This document shows, in pieces, positions 1 to 8,519 of a stretch of 64,000 bases of DNA (positions are counted from its first letter, which is position 1; each line of letters begins with the position of its first letter). Under the pieces are notes generated by a model. That model searched no databases. It was not told where the DNA came from and was given only the letters and a program-made list of their open reading frames with translations. A program made the position numbers and the translations under genes. Source of the DNA: Carpediemonas membranifera (lineage: Eukaryota; Fornicata); contig JAHDYR010000067.1 in assembly GCA_019828565.1 (NCBI GenBank), forward strand, positions 372,001-436,000, written 5' to 3'.

Positions 1-377
1 GTCGAAGACAGGCTGGAGAAGAGGTTCTTGCTGCGGCCAGAGAGCGAGCCAGAAGTAGCGCTGGACACGGATGACCCGAATCGGACAGAGAACTGGTCTT
101 TGAGCTCTGCCAGGAGCTTGAATGACATGCGCTGGGGGTAGTCGGCGGCAGTGATGGCAATATACATAGCGGAGGCATCAGAGTCGTAGTTGATGGACGA
201 ACTGTCCTTCTTGAGGACTAGTTTGGGTTTCTTGTCGAGATCGACGGAGCGAGCCATCTTTGAAACGAGATCCTCGTATTCGGACCGAGAACCGCGGTTT
301 GCAAGATAGGTAGCGATAACAACACGATCATCGCGCCTGACAACAGCAAAGAAGCGAACGTTACCCGACGAAGCCAT
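1..377 (-). CDS. Longin-domain SNARE (Sec22/VAMP7-like), partial
   Basis: An open frame runs from an ATG at 375-377 to the window edge (125 codons seen), so the C-terminus is missing. The N-terminus reads MASSGNVRFFAVVRRDD and is followed by a pattern typical of longin domains: a basic mid-part (DKKPKLVLKKD), a short loop, then YIAITAADYPQRMSFKLLAEL and a Phe-containing segment. This matches the 'Y-P-x-R-x-[AS]-F-x-[FL]-L-x-E-L' signature of Sec22, Ykt6 and VAMP7 longins. Such proteins are R-SNAREs of ER-Golgi or endosomal fusion. The SNARE helix and tail anchor would lie beyond position 1. The SLSGRSKNLFSS linker is Ser-rich. The longin fold is fairly secure; the subfamily is a guess. Positions 378-658, upstream of the start, hold nothing I can identify. 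Confidence 0.72.
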   Translation of the reverse strand, partial: MASSGNVRFFAVVRRDDRVVIATYLANRGSRSEYEDLVSKMARSVDLDKKPKLVLKKDSSSINYDSDASAMYIAITAADYPQRMSFKLLAELKDQFSVRFGSSVSSATSGSLSGRSKNLFSSLSS

Positions 378-658
378 CTTGTCGGATTCCCAAGCAGCCA
401 GTGGACCCAAAGCTGCGGAGATCGGCCTCGACTGGAGATAGAATCTGCGATATATCGCTAGTTTGGGCCATTATCTGGAGGTTTACTCTTTGAACACTCT
501 GTTCTTCGCTGTCGAATCCCCTGGCCATGCTGATGAGTGCACATCTACAGGGCATTGTGACATGGACCGAGGAGTCCAGAGACGGCGGGGGTGCAGGCTC
601 TCGGGTGGGGTTGGTGGTGGTGGCGCGTTGTGTTGGCAACGACCCGTTTGTCCCACTC

Positions 659-2435
659 GACGCTGCTCCTGTCGCCCCGACGCAGGCCCGAGTGGTCGCC
701 CAGCCCCAGATTAAAAGCAGCAGCTATCGCCGTCCTATGGTACTATTTACTGAGTAGAGAAGGGGATCTTGCTGGCGTCGAGGACGGGGTAGGCGGCAAG
801 GCTGGCGACACCGTACTGGTTGCCGGCGTTGCGCTTGATGCGGATGTACCCGGAATCGCGCCACTTATAGCTCCACGAGTTCTGCACAAGCCAGTACTCC
901 TCGCCGGTGATGCCGTCAACGCCGGCGCCGACAAGGGTCACGGCGTGGTCGAGCTGGTCGTCAGTGCACTTCTTGCTGGTGCTCTGGACGCGGTCGTTGG
1001 AGCCCTGGAAACCCTCGAGTCCGGCGCAGACGACGATGGAGATGGGGCCGACGGTTTCGAGCGCGTGAAGAAGGGCGTCCTCGTCGTACTGAGGGACAAT
1101 CTTCACGCCAGTGATGAGGCCGGCGGGGTAGACCTGGTCGGAGGGAACCTGGTCGATGCGGCACACGTGGTCGACCTCGCGGTAGGGGTACGCGGTGTCG
1201 GTGGGGATGGCGACGTTCTGCAGCCACTGGAGGGCGGCGGGGGTGTTGCCACCCTCGCAGCCGCGGCCGACCTCACCCTCGCCGCGGGCGTCGCCGCCGG
1301 GGGCGCAGTCCATGATGGCCTGGCGGGAAGGGAGGAGCTGATCGGGGAAGTTGGCGCCCTTGATCTTGCGGATCTGGCCGAAGATCGACGTCGCCGCGGC
1401 CTGGGTCCAGCAGCTGCCGCACATGCCCTGGTCGAGGATGTTGGGGGCGAAGCGGGTGGTGCCAGCCGTGTAGTCGATGGTCTTGCCGTTCGAGAAGGCG
1501 GCGTAGTCCTCGGGGGCGTTGTGGTAGGTCGCGCCGGCGGCGAGCAGCTCCTCGTGAGTGAACTGCATGTGGTTGCCGTTGATCGTGCGGCGGGCGCTGT
1601 TGGAGTTGGAGCGGCAGGAGCCGGGGGTGCTGAAGGCATGGGATTCGACGCCAGTGCGGGCGTTGGCGTAGATGAACGTGTAGGAGGTCGACGCGCCCTT
1701 GGTCTCGCCACCGAGGATGGCGCCGCTTGATGCATCGACGTAGATGCTCATGCCGATCTCGGCGGGGGACTTGAAGGTGTAGCGGGCGGCGGGCTTGCTG
1801 AGGAACATGTCGTCACCGACGAACTCGAACTCGTCGAGGCGGAGGAAGGGCAGGATGAAGAAGAGGTGGGTGTTGAGGGCATCGTCAGCGGTGACCTCCT
1901 CGCAGTACTTGGCCTTCTCGGTGCCGTGAGCAAAGGCGTGGTAGTAGTTGCCGTCGCCGGCGGGAACATAGATGGTCTCGCCGTTGTTGTAGTCGGCGGC
2001 GAGCTCAATGGAGCCAGAGGCGGCGCGGATGTTGAACGCGACGTCCCTGTGGGTGGTGGGGTCGTCGGTCTTGATGATAGTCGCCGAAAGACGGCAGTTG
2101 TAGCTCGAACACGGGTTCTGAGGCGTCACGCAGACGACAGCGGCAATGAGGAGCGCTGCAACGAAAAGTTTCATTGTTCACGTGCGGAATGGCATGAGAC
2201 GGCTGCTGATCACTCTCAATCCGTGGTTATGAGATATGAGAATGAGACGATTCTCAGGTCGCAGAGAATCGGGCCCAGATCTGGTGACGATTCACAACAG
2301 GGCTCCGCGAGAGACACATGGACCTGTTCTGGGACCGCTGTCGCCCGTCGAGTCGCGATCAGATGATTGACGCGGGCCGACTCTGGACAGGCGTGGAAGC
2401 CGACTGGCCGGACGCATCGCATGATCGCGTTCTTG
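659..2435 (+). repeat. Inverted repeat, left arm (protease gene copy 1)
   Basis: Read on the opposite strand, this 1777-bp arm matches 3146-4923. Every segment I compared is identical except for one extra C in the right arm (a run of five in the left copy, six in the right). Identity begins and ends abruptly: outside 659 and inside 2435 the flanks share nothing. The arm holds the whole protease gene plus about 88 bp downstream and 260 bp upstream. The spacer between the arms is 710 bp. Confidence 0.93.
747..2174 (-). CDS. Secreted papain-family (C1A) cysteine protease, intact copy
   Basis: This 475-aa protein begins with a signal peptide (MKLFVAALLIAAVVCVT). A cysteine-containing N-terminal region of about 200 residues follows, then a papain-like catalytic domain from about residue 225. 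The oxyanion Gln249 and nucleophile Cys255 lie in DQGMCGSCW, the catalytic His410 in LDHAVTLVG, and Asn432 in LVQNSWS. The Gly-rich CEGGN segment (306-310) is typical of cathepsins. The N-terminal region is longer than a simple I29 propeptide, and I do not see the ERFNIN pattern; it may be an exclusion-domain-like or unique pro-region. The likely role is lysosomal or extracellular digestion of bacterial food. The gene lies in the left arm of the large inverted repeat, and the second copy at 3407 is frameshifted. ATG 2174 is the only start that keeps the signal peptide. Confidence 0.93.
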   Translation of the reverse strand: MKLFVAALLIAAVVCVTPQNPCSSYNCRLSATIIKTDDPTTHRDVAFNIRAASGSIELAADYNNGETIYVPAGDGNYYHAFAHGTEKAKYCEEVTADDALNTHLFFILPFLRLDEFEFVGDDMFLSKPAARYTFKSPAEIGMSIYVDASSGAILGGETKGASTSYTFIYANARTGVESHAFSTPGSCRSNSNSARRTINGNHMQFTHEELLAAGATYHNAPEDYAAFSNGKTIDYTAGTTRFAPNILDQGMCGSCWTQAAATSIFGQIRKIKGANFPDQLLPSRQAIMDCAPGGDARGEGEVGRGCEGGNTPAALQWLQNVAIPTDTAYPYREVDHVCRIDQVPSDQVYPAGLITGVKIVPQYDEDALLHALETVGPISIVVCAGLEGFQGSNDRVQSTSKKCTDDQLDHAVTLVGAGVDGITGEEYWLVQNSWSYKWRDSGYIRIKRNAGNQYGVASLAAYPVLDASKIPFSTQ

Positions 2436-2528
2436 CGTATATGAGCGTCAGCATGGATTGGTTGACGTTGCCACTGCTTCCACGTCTCTTTGCAGAAATG
2501 CTGGTCCTCTCTTCAGTCAGCTCAACGT

Positions 2529-2764
2529 TTACAAAGTAAATTCCATCTTCTGGAGCTGGACGCCGTTGATCTTAGCGATGTCCTTCTCGAAATTGTTGAC
2601 GGCATTGGCCTCGCCCGTCATCTGGCAGAGGATGAGGCCGTGGGGGGCGCAGTAGCGCTCGTCCGTGTGGTGGAGACCGAGACGAGTGCCGATGGCGCAG
2701 CCATGCTCTGTGAGTGCCTTTTGGACATCAACTGCGTGCTGCTGGCGGCCGAACACCTGCAGGC
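2529..2764 (-). CDS. TM1266-like small ACT-type regulator (hydrogenase-system family), 5' exon unresolved
   Basis: About 78 residues from LQVFGRQQ to the stop follow the TM1266 family pattern: a V-x(2)-V-like helix (VDVQKALTEHG), then IGTRLGLHH, LILCQMTGE, and a closing INGVQLQKMEF. In bacteria this ferredoxin-like/ACT fold is annotated as an iron-only hydrogenase system regulator. A eukaryotic copy would suit an anaerobe and may have been acquired laterally. The reading frame has no ATG, and an in-frame TGA lies at 2796-2798. The sequence just upstream on the coding strand is pyrimidine-rich and ends TTTTCACACAG at 2765, so I infer a 3' splice site and a short 5' exon. No phase-compatible 5' splice site is convincing; the best GTGAAT candidate would need one base of change in an adjacent C6 run. 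The gene sits alone in the spacer of the protease inverted repeat. Confidence 0.6.
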
Positions 2765-3145
2765 CTGTGTGAAAACGACGAAGACCAGACAAAATTCACG
2801 GGGGGAATGGCTGGGGACATGCACAAACCATAAATGACGTTCTTCACAGAACCAGAAGAGTCAGTAACGAAGTTTCGGGCGAAAACGCTCAGCATATTTG
2901 TTATGGATTATCGTGTCAAAGATGCGCGGTCAAAATTTCGACTCTGCGTAAACTGCGGAGTATGTCAGGCCATAACTGACGCACAGTATGTTTCCACAGC
3001 ATGCTCAAACATGATGGGCCATCCGGAAGTGCATACTACGGTCGTGACTCAAGTCCGACTGGCCGACAGACGAGGATGACTAAATGCAGTCAACGAATCA
3101 CGGACTACTCCCGCCAGCCCCTACCGTACCTACAGTACCAACACA

Positions 3146-4923
3146 CAAGAACGCGATCATGCGATGCGTCCGGCCAGTCGGCTTCCACGCCTGTCCAGAG
3201 TCGGCCCGCGTCAATCATCTGATCGCGACTCGACGGGCGACAGCGGTCCCAGAACAGGTCCATGTGTCTCTCGCGGAGCCCTGTTGTGAATCGTCACCAG
3301 ATCTGGGCCCGATTCTCTGCGACCTGAGAATCGTCTCATTCTCATATCTCATAACCACGGATTGAGAGTGATCAGCAGCCGTCTCATGCCATTCCGCACG
3401 TGAACAATGAAACTTTTCGTTGCAGCGCTCCTCATTGCCGCTGTCGTCTGCGTGACGCCTCAGAACCCGTGTTCGAGCTACAACTGCCGTCTTTCGGCGA
3501 CTATCATCAAGACCGACGACCCCACCACCCACAGGGACGTCGCGTTCAACATCCGCGCCGCCTCTGGCTCCATTGAGCTCGCCGCCGACTACAACAACGG
3601 CGAGACCATCTATGTTCCCGCCGGCGACGGCAACTACTACCACGCCTTTGCTCACGGCACCGAGAAGGCCAAGTACTGCGAGGAGGTCACCGCTGACGAT
3701 GCCCTCAACACCCACCTCTTCTTCATCCTGCCCTTCCTCCGCCTCGACGAGTTCGAGTTCGTCGGTGACGACATGTTCCTCAGCAAGCCCGCCGCCCGCT
3801 ACACCTTCAAGTCCCCCGCCGAGATCGGCATGAGCATCTACGTCGATGCATCAAGCGGCGCCATCCTCGGTGGCGAGACCAAGGGCGCGTCGACCTCCTA
3901 CACGTTCATCTACGCCAACGCCCGCACTGGCGTCGAATCCCATGCCTTCAGCACCCCCGGCTCCTGCCGCTCCAACTCCAACAGCGCCCGCCGCACGATC
4001 AACGGCAACCACATGCAGTTCACTCACGAGGAGCTGCTCGCCGCCGGCGCGACCTACCACAACGCCCCCCGAGGACTACGCCGCCTTCTCGAACGGCAAG
4101 ACCATCGACTACACGGCTGGCACCACCCGCTTCGCCCCCAACATCCTCGACCAGGGCATGTGCGGCAGCTGCTGGACCCAGGCCGCGGCGACGTCGATCT
4201 TCGGCCAGATCCGCAAGATCAAGGGCGCCAACTTCCCCGATCAGCTCCTCCCTTCCCGCCAGGCCATCATGGACTGCGCCCCCGGCGGCGACGCCCGCGG
4301 CGAGGGTGAGGTCGGCCGCGGCTGCGAGGGTGGCAACACCCCCGCCGCCCTCCAGTGGCTGCAGAACGTCGCCATCCCCACCGACACCGCGTACCCCTAC
4401 CGCGAGGTCGACCACGTGTGCCGCATCGACCAGGTTCCCTCCGACCAGGTCTACCCCGCCGGCCTCATCACTGGCGTGAAGATTGTCCCTCAGTACGACG
4501 AGGACGCCCTTCTTCACGCGCTCGAAACCGTCGGCCCCATCTCCATCGTCGTCTGCGCCGGACTCGAGGGTTTCCAGGGCTCCAACGACCGCGTCCAGAG
4601 CACCAGCAAGAAGTGCACTGACGACCAGCTCGACCACGCCGTGACCCTTGTCGGCGCCGGCGTTGACGGCATCACCGGCGAGGAGTACTGGCTTGTGCAG
4701 AACTCGTGGAGCTATAAGTGGCGCGATTCCGGGTACATCCGCATCAAGCGCAACGCCGGCAACCAGTACGGTGTCGCCAGCCTTGCCGCCTACCCCGTCC
4801 TCGACGCCAGCAAGATCCCCTTCTCTACTCAGTAAATAGTACCATAGGACGGCGATAGCTGCTGCTTTTAATCTGGGGCTGGGCGACCACTCGGGCCTGC
4901 GTCGGGGCGACAGGAGCAGCGTC
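3146..4923 (+). repeat. Inverted repeat, right arm (protease gene copy 2)
   Basis: This is the mirror image of 659-2435, including matched upstream DNA (3146-3406) and downstream DNA (4836-4923). It is one base longer because of the extra C at 4065-4070. Positions 4924-5067 beyond it hold nothing identified. Confidence 0.93.
3407..4835 (+). pseudogene. Cysteine protease, duplicate copy with one-base frameshift
   Basis: This is the second copy of the papain-like protease. It is identical to the first up to about residue 221, where a run of six C (4065-4070) replaces five. The frame then shifts, and the signal-peptide frame ends at 4309 without catalytic residues. The catalytic domain remains open in another frame to the stop at 4835, with the Cys, His and Asn motifs intact. 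Because no other difference separates the copies, the break is either very recent or an indel error in a long-read assembly. If real, the copy encodes only the signal peptide and N-terminal region. Both copies share about 260 bp of upstream DNA, so both may be transcribed. Confidence 0.85.
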
Positions 4924-5067
4924 ACACCGCGCACACAGCAACGCCGCAGAAGGTTCTTCTCGTCCTGTTCCGGTAGGTTGCATCACCCCAAATAGCATAA
5001 GATAACATGGCCTGGTGACAGCGCCAAGCAGCCATTCCAATGCAAGAAAGCGGATATACAGTCATAG

Positions 5068-5664
5068 CTACTTCGCGACCCCGACCTTCTTCTTCCTCAG
5101 CCCCGGCGTCTTTGTGCCCTTGGCTGCTGCTTTCTTCTTCTTACCAGCCTTCTTCTTCTTCGCGGCGACAGCTTTAGGCTCAATGTCTCCACTTGGCTCA
5201 ACTGCGGCAGCAGCCGCCACCGGTGTCCTCAGAGCCTCGGGCTCGAGCTCGCCAGCAGTCATGGGCTCAGGTCGGACAGGCTGGGGCTGGGGCTCGGCGT
5301 CCTCGCCGTCGCTGGGGATACCAGCAGTGTTGTACTCGTAGTCGTAAGAGTGATTCTCCTCAAATTCTGGCTGCGGCTCGTCGAACTGCTCCTGTGGACC
5401 TAGTGGGTGCGGGGCCGGGGTGGAAAAGTGGACGGTGTTAGTTGCATTCTGGTAGCTTGTCGGTGGAACCTGATATTGTGCACGAATAGTCTCTTCGTGA
5501 TGGAAGCTATGTGTTCCGAAGGCAATTGTGCGGTGCATGTCGTCGCGCTGACGAGAGCGGCCTTGGAAGGATTCAATAATGGTTTCTGATGGCAAACATG
5601 ACTTTTTCCGCATGGCAAAGTACTCTTCAGCGCTCCAGGTCGAGCGTGGTAGGAAATAGCTCAT
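5068..5664 (-). CDS. Hypothetical protein with lysine/alanine-rich tail
   Basis: This is a 198-aa protein. The N-terminal half (about 1-95) is polar and Tyr/His-containing, with phrases such as SFQGRSRQRDDMHRTIAFG and TSYQNATNTVHF. They recall short repeats of ciliary microtubule-associated proteins, but I cannot assign a family. The middle is acidic and Pro-rich (DEPQPEFEEN, EDAEPQPQP). The last 40 residues are strongly basic (AAKKKKAGKKKKAAAKG), like a microtubule- or nucleic acid-binding tail. There is no signal peptide or membrane segment. The gene is co-oriented with the CKK-domain gene upstream. It may be a flagellar protein; this is a weak guess. Confidence 0.6.
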   Translation of the reverse strand: MSYFLPRSTWSAEEYFAMRKKSCLPSETIIESFQGRSRQRDDMHRTIAFGTHSFHHEETIRAQYQVPPTSYQNATNTVHFSTPAPHPLGPQEQFDEPQPEFEENHSYDYEYNTAGIPSDGEDAEPQPQPVRPEPMTAGELEPEALRTPVAAAAAVEPSGDIEPKAVAAKKKKAGKKKKAAAKGTKTPGLRKKKVGVAK

Positions 5665-5758
5665 CTTCTTGTCGCTTGGCAGTTTACGAAATTTCTGCGA
5701 ATTTTAGGCAATTTTAGGGAAATCAGCCTTCCTTCTACGATGTCATAAGTGCATCAGG

Positions 5759-7843
5759 CTATCTCACGCCCCTACTCTTCTTCTTACCCTCCATAATTAC
5801 TGCTACAACAGTGGGCGTGATCTCGTTGACCTGAATTCTAATAAACTCTCGAGTCGCAGAGTTGAACTTCAAATAAACTGCCACTGCACCTACCTCCAAC
5901 TCAGGTGGTCCATTCCCGTCAATGATGTCCCACACACCTTTGCTCCTGGCATACAGCGACTTGTACGTCCACTTGGTCTTACTGGTGAGCACGAGCACAA
6001 ACTGCGCCGTCCCACCGTACGCCCGGCCGTCAAAGGCCTCAAGCACGCCCGTCCTAACACCCTCACTTGACCCGCCGACGAGCTGCTCAATGGCTCTCCG
6101 CACAATGGTGAACTTTGGATTCATCCTCACACCCTCCTTCCTCGTTGCTGTACGGGGCCTCGCATCCGATACTCGAGTGTTAACCTCTACAGGCTCTGGG
6201 AGCTGGGGCATGGTAGTCTGCCGGACAGTGCGCCGGGGCGTGGATGACTTGGGCAGTCGTTGACTCCGGGCTGACTCGAGGTACTGGGTCAGACGGGCTG
6301 CAGACCCCTCAACCTCGTCGTTGACCGTCGGGACTGTGACATCTGGGACGTCGGACGAGGGCAGGGTCTTGGCATACGCGTAGCTGGAGTTCGACTTCGA
6401 CTTTGACTCTGACTCGACTTCACTCCTTGCCGGAGTCAGCGTCGCCTCTATACTTTCATCTACACTCTCGACAGCTTCAGTCTGGGTCTGCGAAGCTGCC
6501 AGGTCGGGCATCGTATCCATTCGGGCTAAAACTGCACTGCCGGAGGCAAGTGCACTTTTAGGCCTCGGCGTTGTGTGCATGTGGCTGCTCCCGGACAATT
6601 CCCTTGGCGAGGGGGTCGCCTCGAGTACACTGACGCATGTATCACTCGATTCATTCCCATCAATGTGCTCTGAAGTCGTCGAGCAGTACTGAATATCGTC
6701 TTGTCCAGAAAAAAATACGGATAGATCAGATTTCACTGATTCAGCAGCTCCTTTGTCTATCTCGTGTGGGGCGAGGACTGCTGGACGGTCAAACATTGAT
6801 GCCGGCAAGTCAGCAGCGACAGATGAGTTCTGCCCAGTCACCGCACCCCAGCCCTTGTCATTCTTCCCGCTCGCCGCAGCTATCCTCTTTGCCTCTGCCA
6901 GCTCCTGACTCAACTCTGCGACTCTAGCCTCGAGTCGCTCGATTGCAAGGTCTCTGGCCTCCAGCTCCGTGTTGAGATACGACACCATGCCCCAGTCCGT
7001 CTGCCGTCCGGGCGAAGTGACTGGTCCATCATGATCTGGGCGATGGGCTGGACTGGGTGAGTGTGGCTCCGGCTGTGGGTCTGTCCACTGTGGGCCACAG
7101 TCAGAGGTGACAGGCTCAGAGCATAACGAAATCTTCGGCAACTGTGGCATGAATTCCGGGCAATCATTGGCCTCTGCAGTCCCCTCAAGCACCTCCGTCG
7201 TCCCCTCCGTCGTCCAGTCCCCGAACTCCAGGGGACTCACAGCCGTCTCAGCCTGGGCAGGGGCATGGCTGGGGTCAACAACTTCCCCCTGGCCGAGCCC
7301 GTTGGGTGTGTATTCACCTGTCGGCCCGAGTGCTTCGGTCGGGCGGGTGTCATCCGGTGCCCCAGCGCTGGCGGGTCTACCGGGGCCGCCAGAGTGCGGC
7401 GTGGGGCCAAGACCAGGGATTGTGGCTTGTATGTGCTGCAGGTCCGCTGCTAGCCATGCGTTCGTCGCTTCTAGGGCTGCAAGACGGCTATTGAGTGCGG
7501 CCATGTTGGGCTCTGAGTTCAACGCTGGATGAAACGGGGAATACGGCTGCTGGGCTGAACTAGTTGTTGCAGTATTGTCAATCGTGTTCTCAGGAGTAAT
7601 TTTGGCGGCTACTGGGCTTCCAGCAGCCAGTAGTTCCTTAATTCGCTTCCTTCTCGCCTTATCCTCAAGGCTCGACGTCAGTTGCCGTTCTCTCATCAGT
7701 TTCTCGACAATTCCCTGTCGCTTGTACTCATCTACTGCCCGGTATGCTCGACTCGGGCTCATTGGCCGGTGTATATTCGTGATGTGCCATAATCTGCCGA
7801 TACCCGCCGGGTGCTGGCACACGGCCGAGCTCAAAGAGTCCAT
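5759..7843 (-). CDS. CKK-domain (CAMSAP/Patronin-like) microtubule protein
   Basis: This is a 694-aa protein. Its last ~115 residues match the CKK fold of CAMSAP/Patronin: NPKFTIVRRAIEQLVGG at the start, then FVLVLTSKTKWTYKSLYA (the 'hfvILFrd..lqyr.LY' strand pair), a GPPELEV loop, VYLKFNSATREFIRI ('fyKYnS..k.F'), and a closing TPTVVAVIM. CKK binds between tubulin dimers and marks microtubule minus ends. The N-terminal ~70 residues are charged and helical (KLMRERQLTSSLEDKARRKRIKELL). Short coiled coils lie near residues 110-140 and 295-320 (ELEARDLAIERLEARVAELSQELAEAKR), and the rest is low-complexity and probably disordered. I see no calponin-homology domain, unlike animal CAMSAPs. ATG 7843 is the first in-frame start. 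Confidence 0.78.
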   Translation of the reverse strand: MDSLSSAVCQHPAGIGRLWHITNIHRPMSPSRAYRAVDEYKRQGIVEKLMRERQLTSSLEDKARRKRIKELLAAGSPVAAKITPENTIDNTATTSSAQQPYSPFHPALNSEPNMAALNSRLAALEATNAWLAADLQHIQATIPGLGPTPHSGGPGRPASAGAPDDTRPTEALGPTGEYTPNGLGQGEVVDPSHAPAQAETAVSPLEFGDWTTEGTTEVLEGTAEANDCPEFMPQLPKISLCSEPVTSDCGPQWTDPQPEPHSPSPAHRPDHDGPVTSPGRQTDWGMVSYLNTELEARDLAIERLEARVAELSQELAEAKRIAAASGKNDKGWGAVTGQNSSVAADLPASMFDRPAVLAPHEIDKGAAESVKSDLSVFFSGQDDIQYCSTTSEHIDGNESSDTCVSVLEATPSPRELSGSSHMHTTPRPKSALASGSAVLARMDTMPDLAASQTQTEAVESVDESIEATLTPARSEVESESKSKSNSSYAYAKTLPSSDVPDVTVPTVNDEVEGSAARLTQYLESARSQRLPKSSTPRRTVRQTTMPQLPEPVEVNTRVSDARPRTATRKEGVRMNPKFTIVRRAIEQLVGGSSEGVRTGVLEAFDGRAYGGTAQFVLVLTSKTKWTYKSLYARSKGVWDIIDGNGPPELEVGAVAVYLKFNSATREFIRIQVNEITPTVVAVIMEGKKKSRGVR

Positions 7844-7972
7844 CAGGCGCTAGGTAACGGCTTTATCTGACTTGGCCGGGGTTGAGAGGTCAATGCTCAC
7901 CGCTATGAGATGGGGAGGGCTGGGAGAGTCAAAGATCTGGCGAGAAGCGCTTTAAATAATAATAAAATGAAC

Positions 7973-8383
7973 CTATTGCTTCTTTCTCTGCATCCCACTA
8001 TCAGTGGGCCTCTCGGCGCCCGCTGGGGGAAGGCTGAAGTAGCCAATGAGGGCGATTGCAAGAATGAGCCCTTGGATGTAGATGAAGGAAAGCACTGGGA
8101 AGCTGATAGTGAATAGTCGATCACTAATTCTGCCAGAAGTTTGCAGATAACGCGCTACAAGGTAGATAAACAAAGGGCCAACGACGAGAGAAAGCATGGC
8201 TATGATTGTGAAGGCAGTGATACTCCCGCCTCCAAAAAGAAGTTGGAATACCGTCATAGACTCTTCATTACTACTATTCCCACTCTCAGCGACAGGATTC
8301 TCCTCCTGGTTCTCGGTCGGACGCTTTGCCATTTGAATTGTCAGATTTGACCATGATGAAATCAAATTTGGGTGAATCAGCAT
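7973..8383 (-). CDS. Small two-pass membrane protein, possibly Vma21-like
   Basis: This 136-aa protein has a polar N-terminus and two long hydrophobic segments (about 53-78, TAFTIIAMLSLVVGPLFIYLV, and 93-118, PVLSFIYIQGLILAIALIGYF) joined by a short basic loop. The tail is basic and ends in RKKQ. The layout resembles Vma21, the ER chaperone for V-ATPase assembly, but the C-terminal dilysine retrieval signal is not in the canonical KKxx position. The call is therefore tentative. Translation may instead start at the second Met (8332), giving 119 aa, closer to usual Vma21 length. The upstream region to 8519 is shared with the divergent RCC1-like gene. Confidence 0.55.
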   Translation of the reverse strand: MLIHPNLISSWSNLTIQMAKRPTENQEENPVAESGNSSNEESMTVFQLLFGGGSITAFTIIAMLSLVVGPLFIYLVARYLQTSGRISDRLFTISFPVLSFIYIQGLILAIALIGYFSLPPAGAERPTDSGMQRKKQ

Positions 8384-8519
8384 AGCCTGTAGCGTAGCGT
8401 AGTCCGTCCTACCTGCGCTCCTATCCCATTCACTGCAAAAATTGCGCCATTTTTGATTGGATCAATGGCAGGTCACTCCCACGATAAGCTGCGCGCAGCT
8501 ACGCACAATAAGGCCGTCG

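Noticed and set aside
591-1730. Long plus-strand open frame over protease copy 1 (and its mirror over copy 2)
   Set aside because: It is the antisense shadow of a GC-rich gene; composition is Gly/Ala/Val-rich with no domain, while the opposite strand has a signal peptide and catalytic triad.
2834-3079. 81-aa plus-strand frame in the spacer of the inverted repeat
   Set aside because: No recognisable motif and no supporting context; it may be chance, so it is not listed as a gene.
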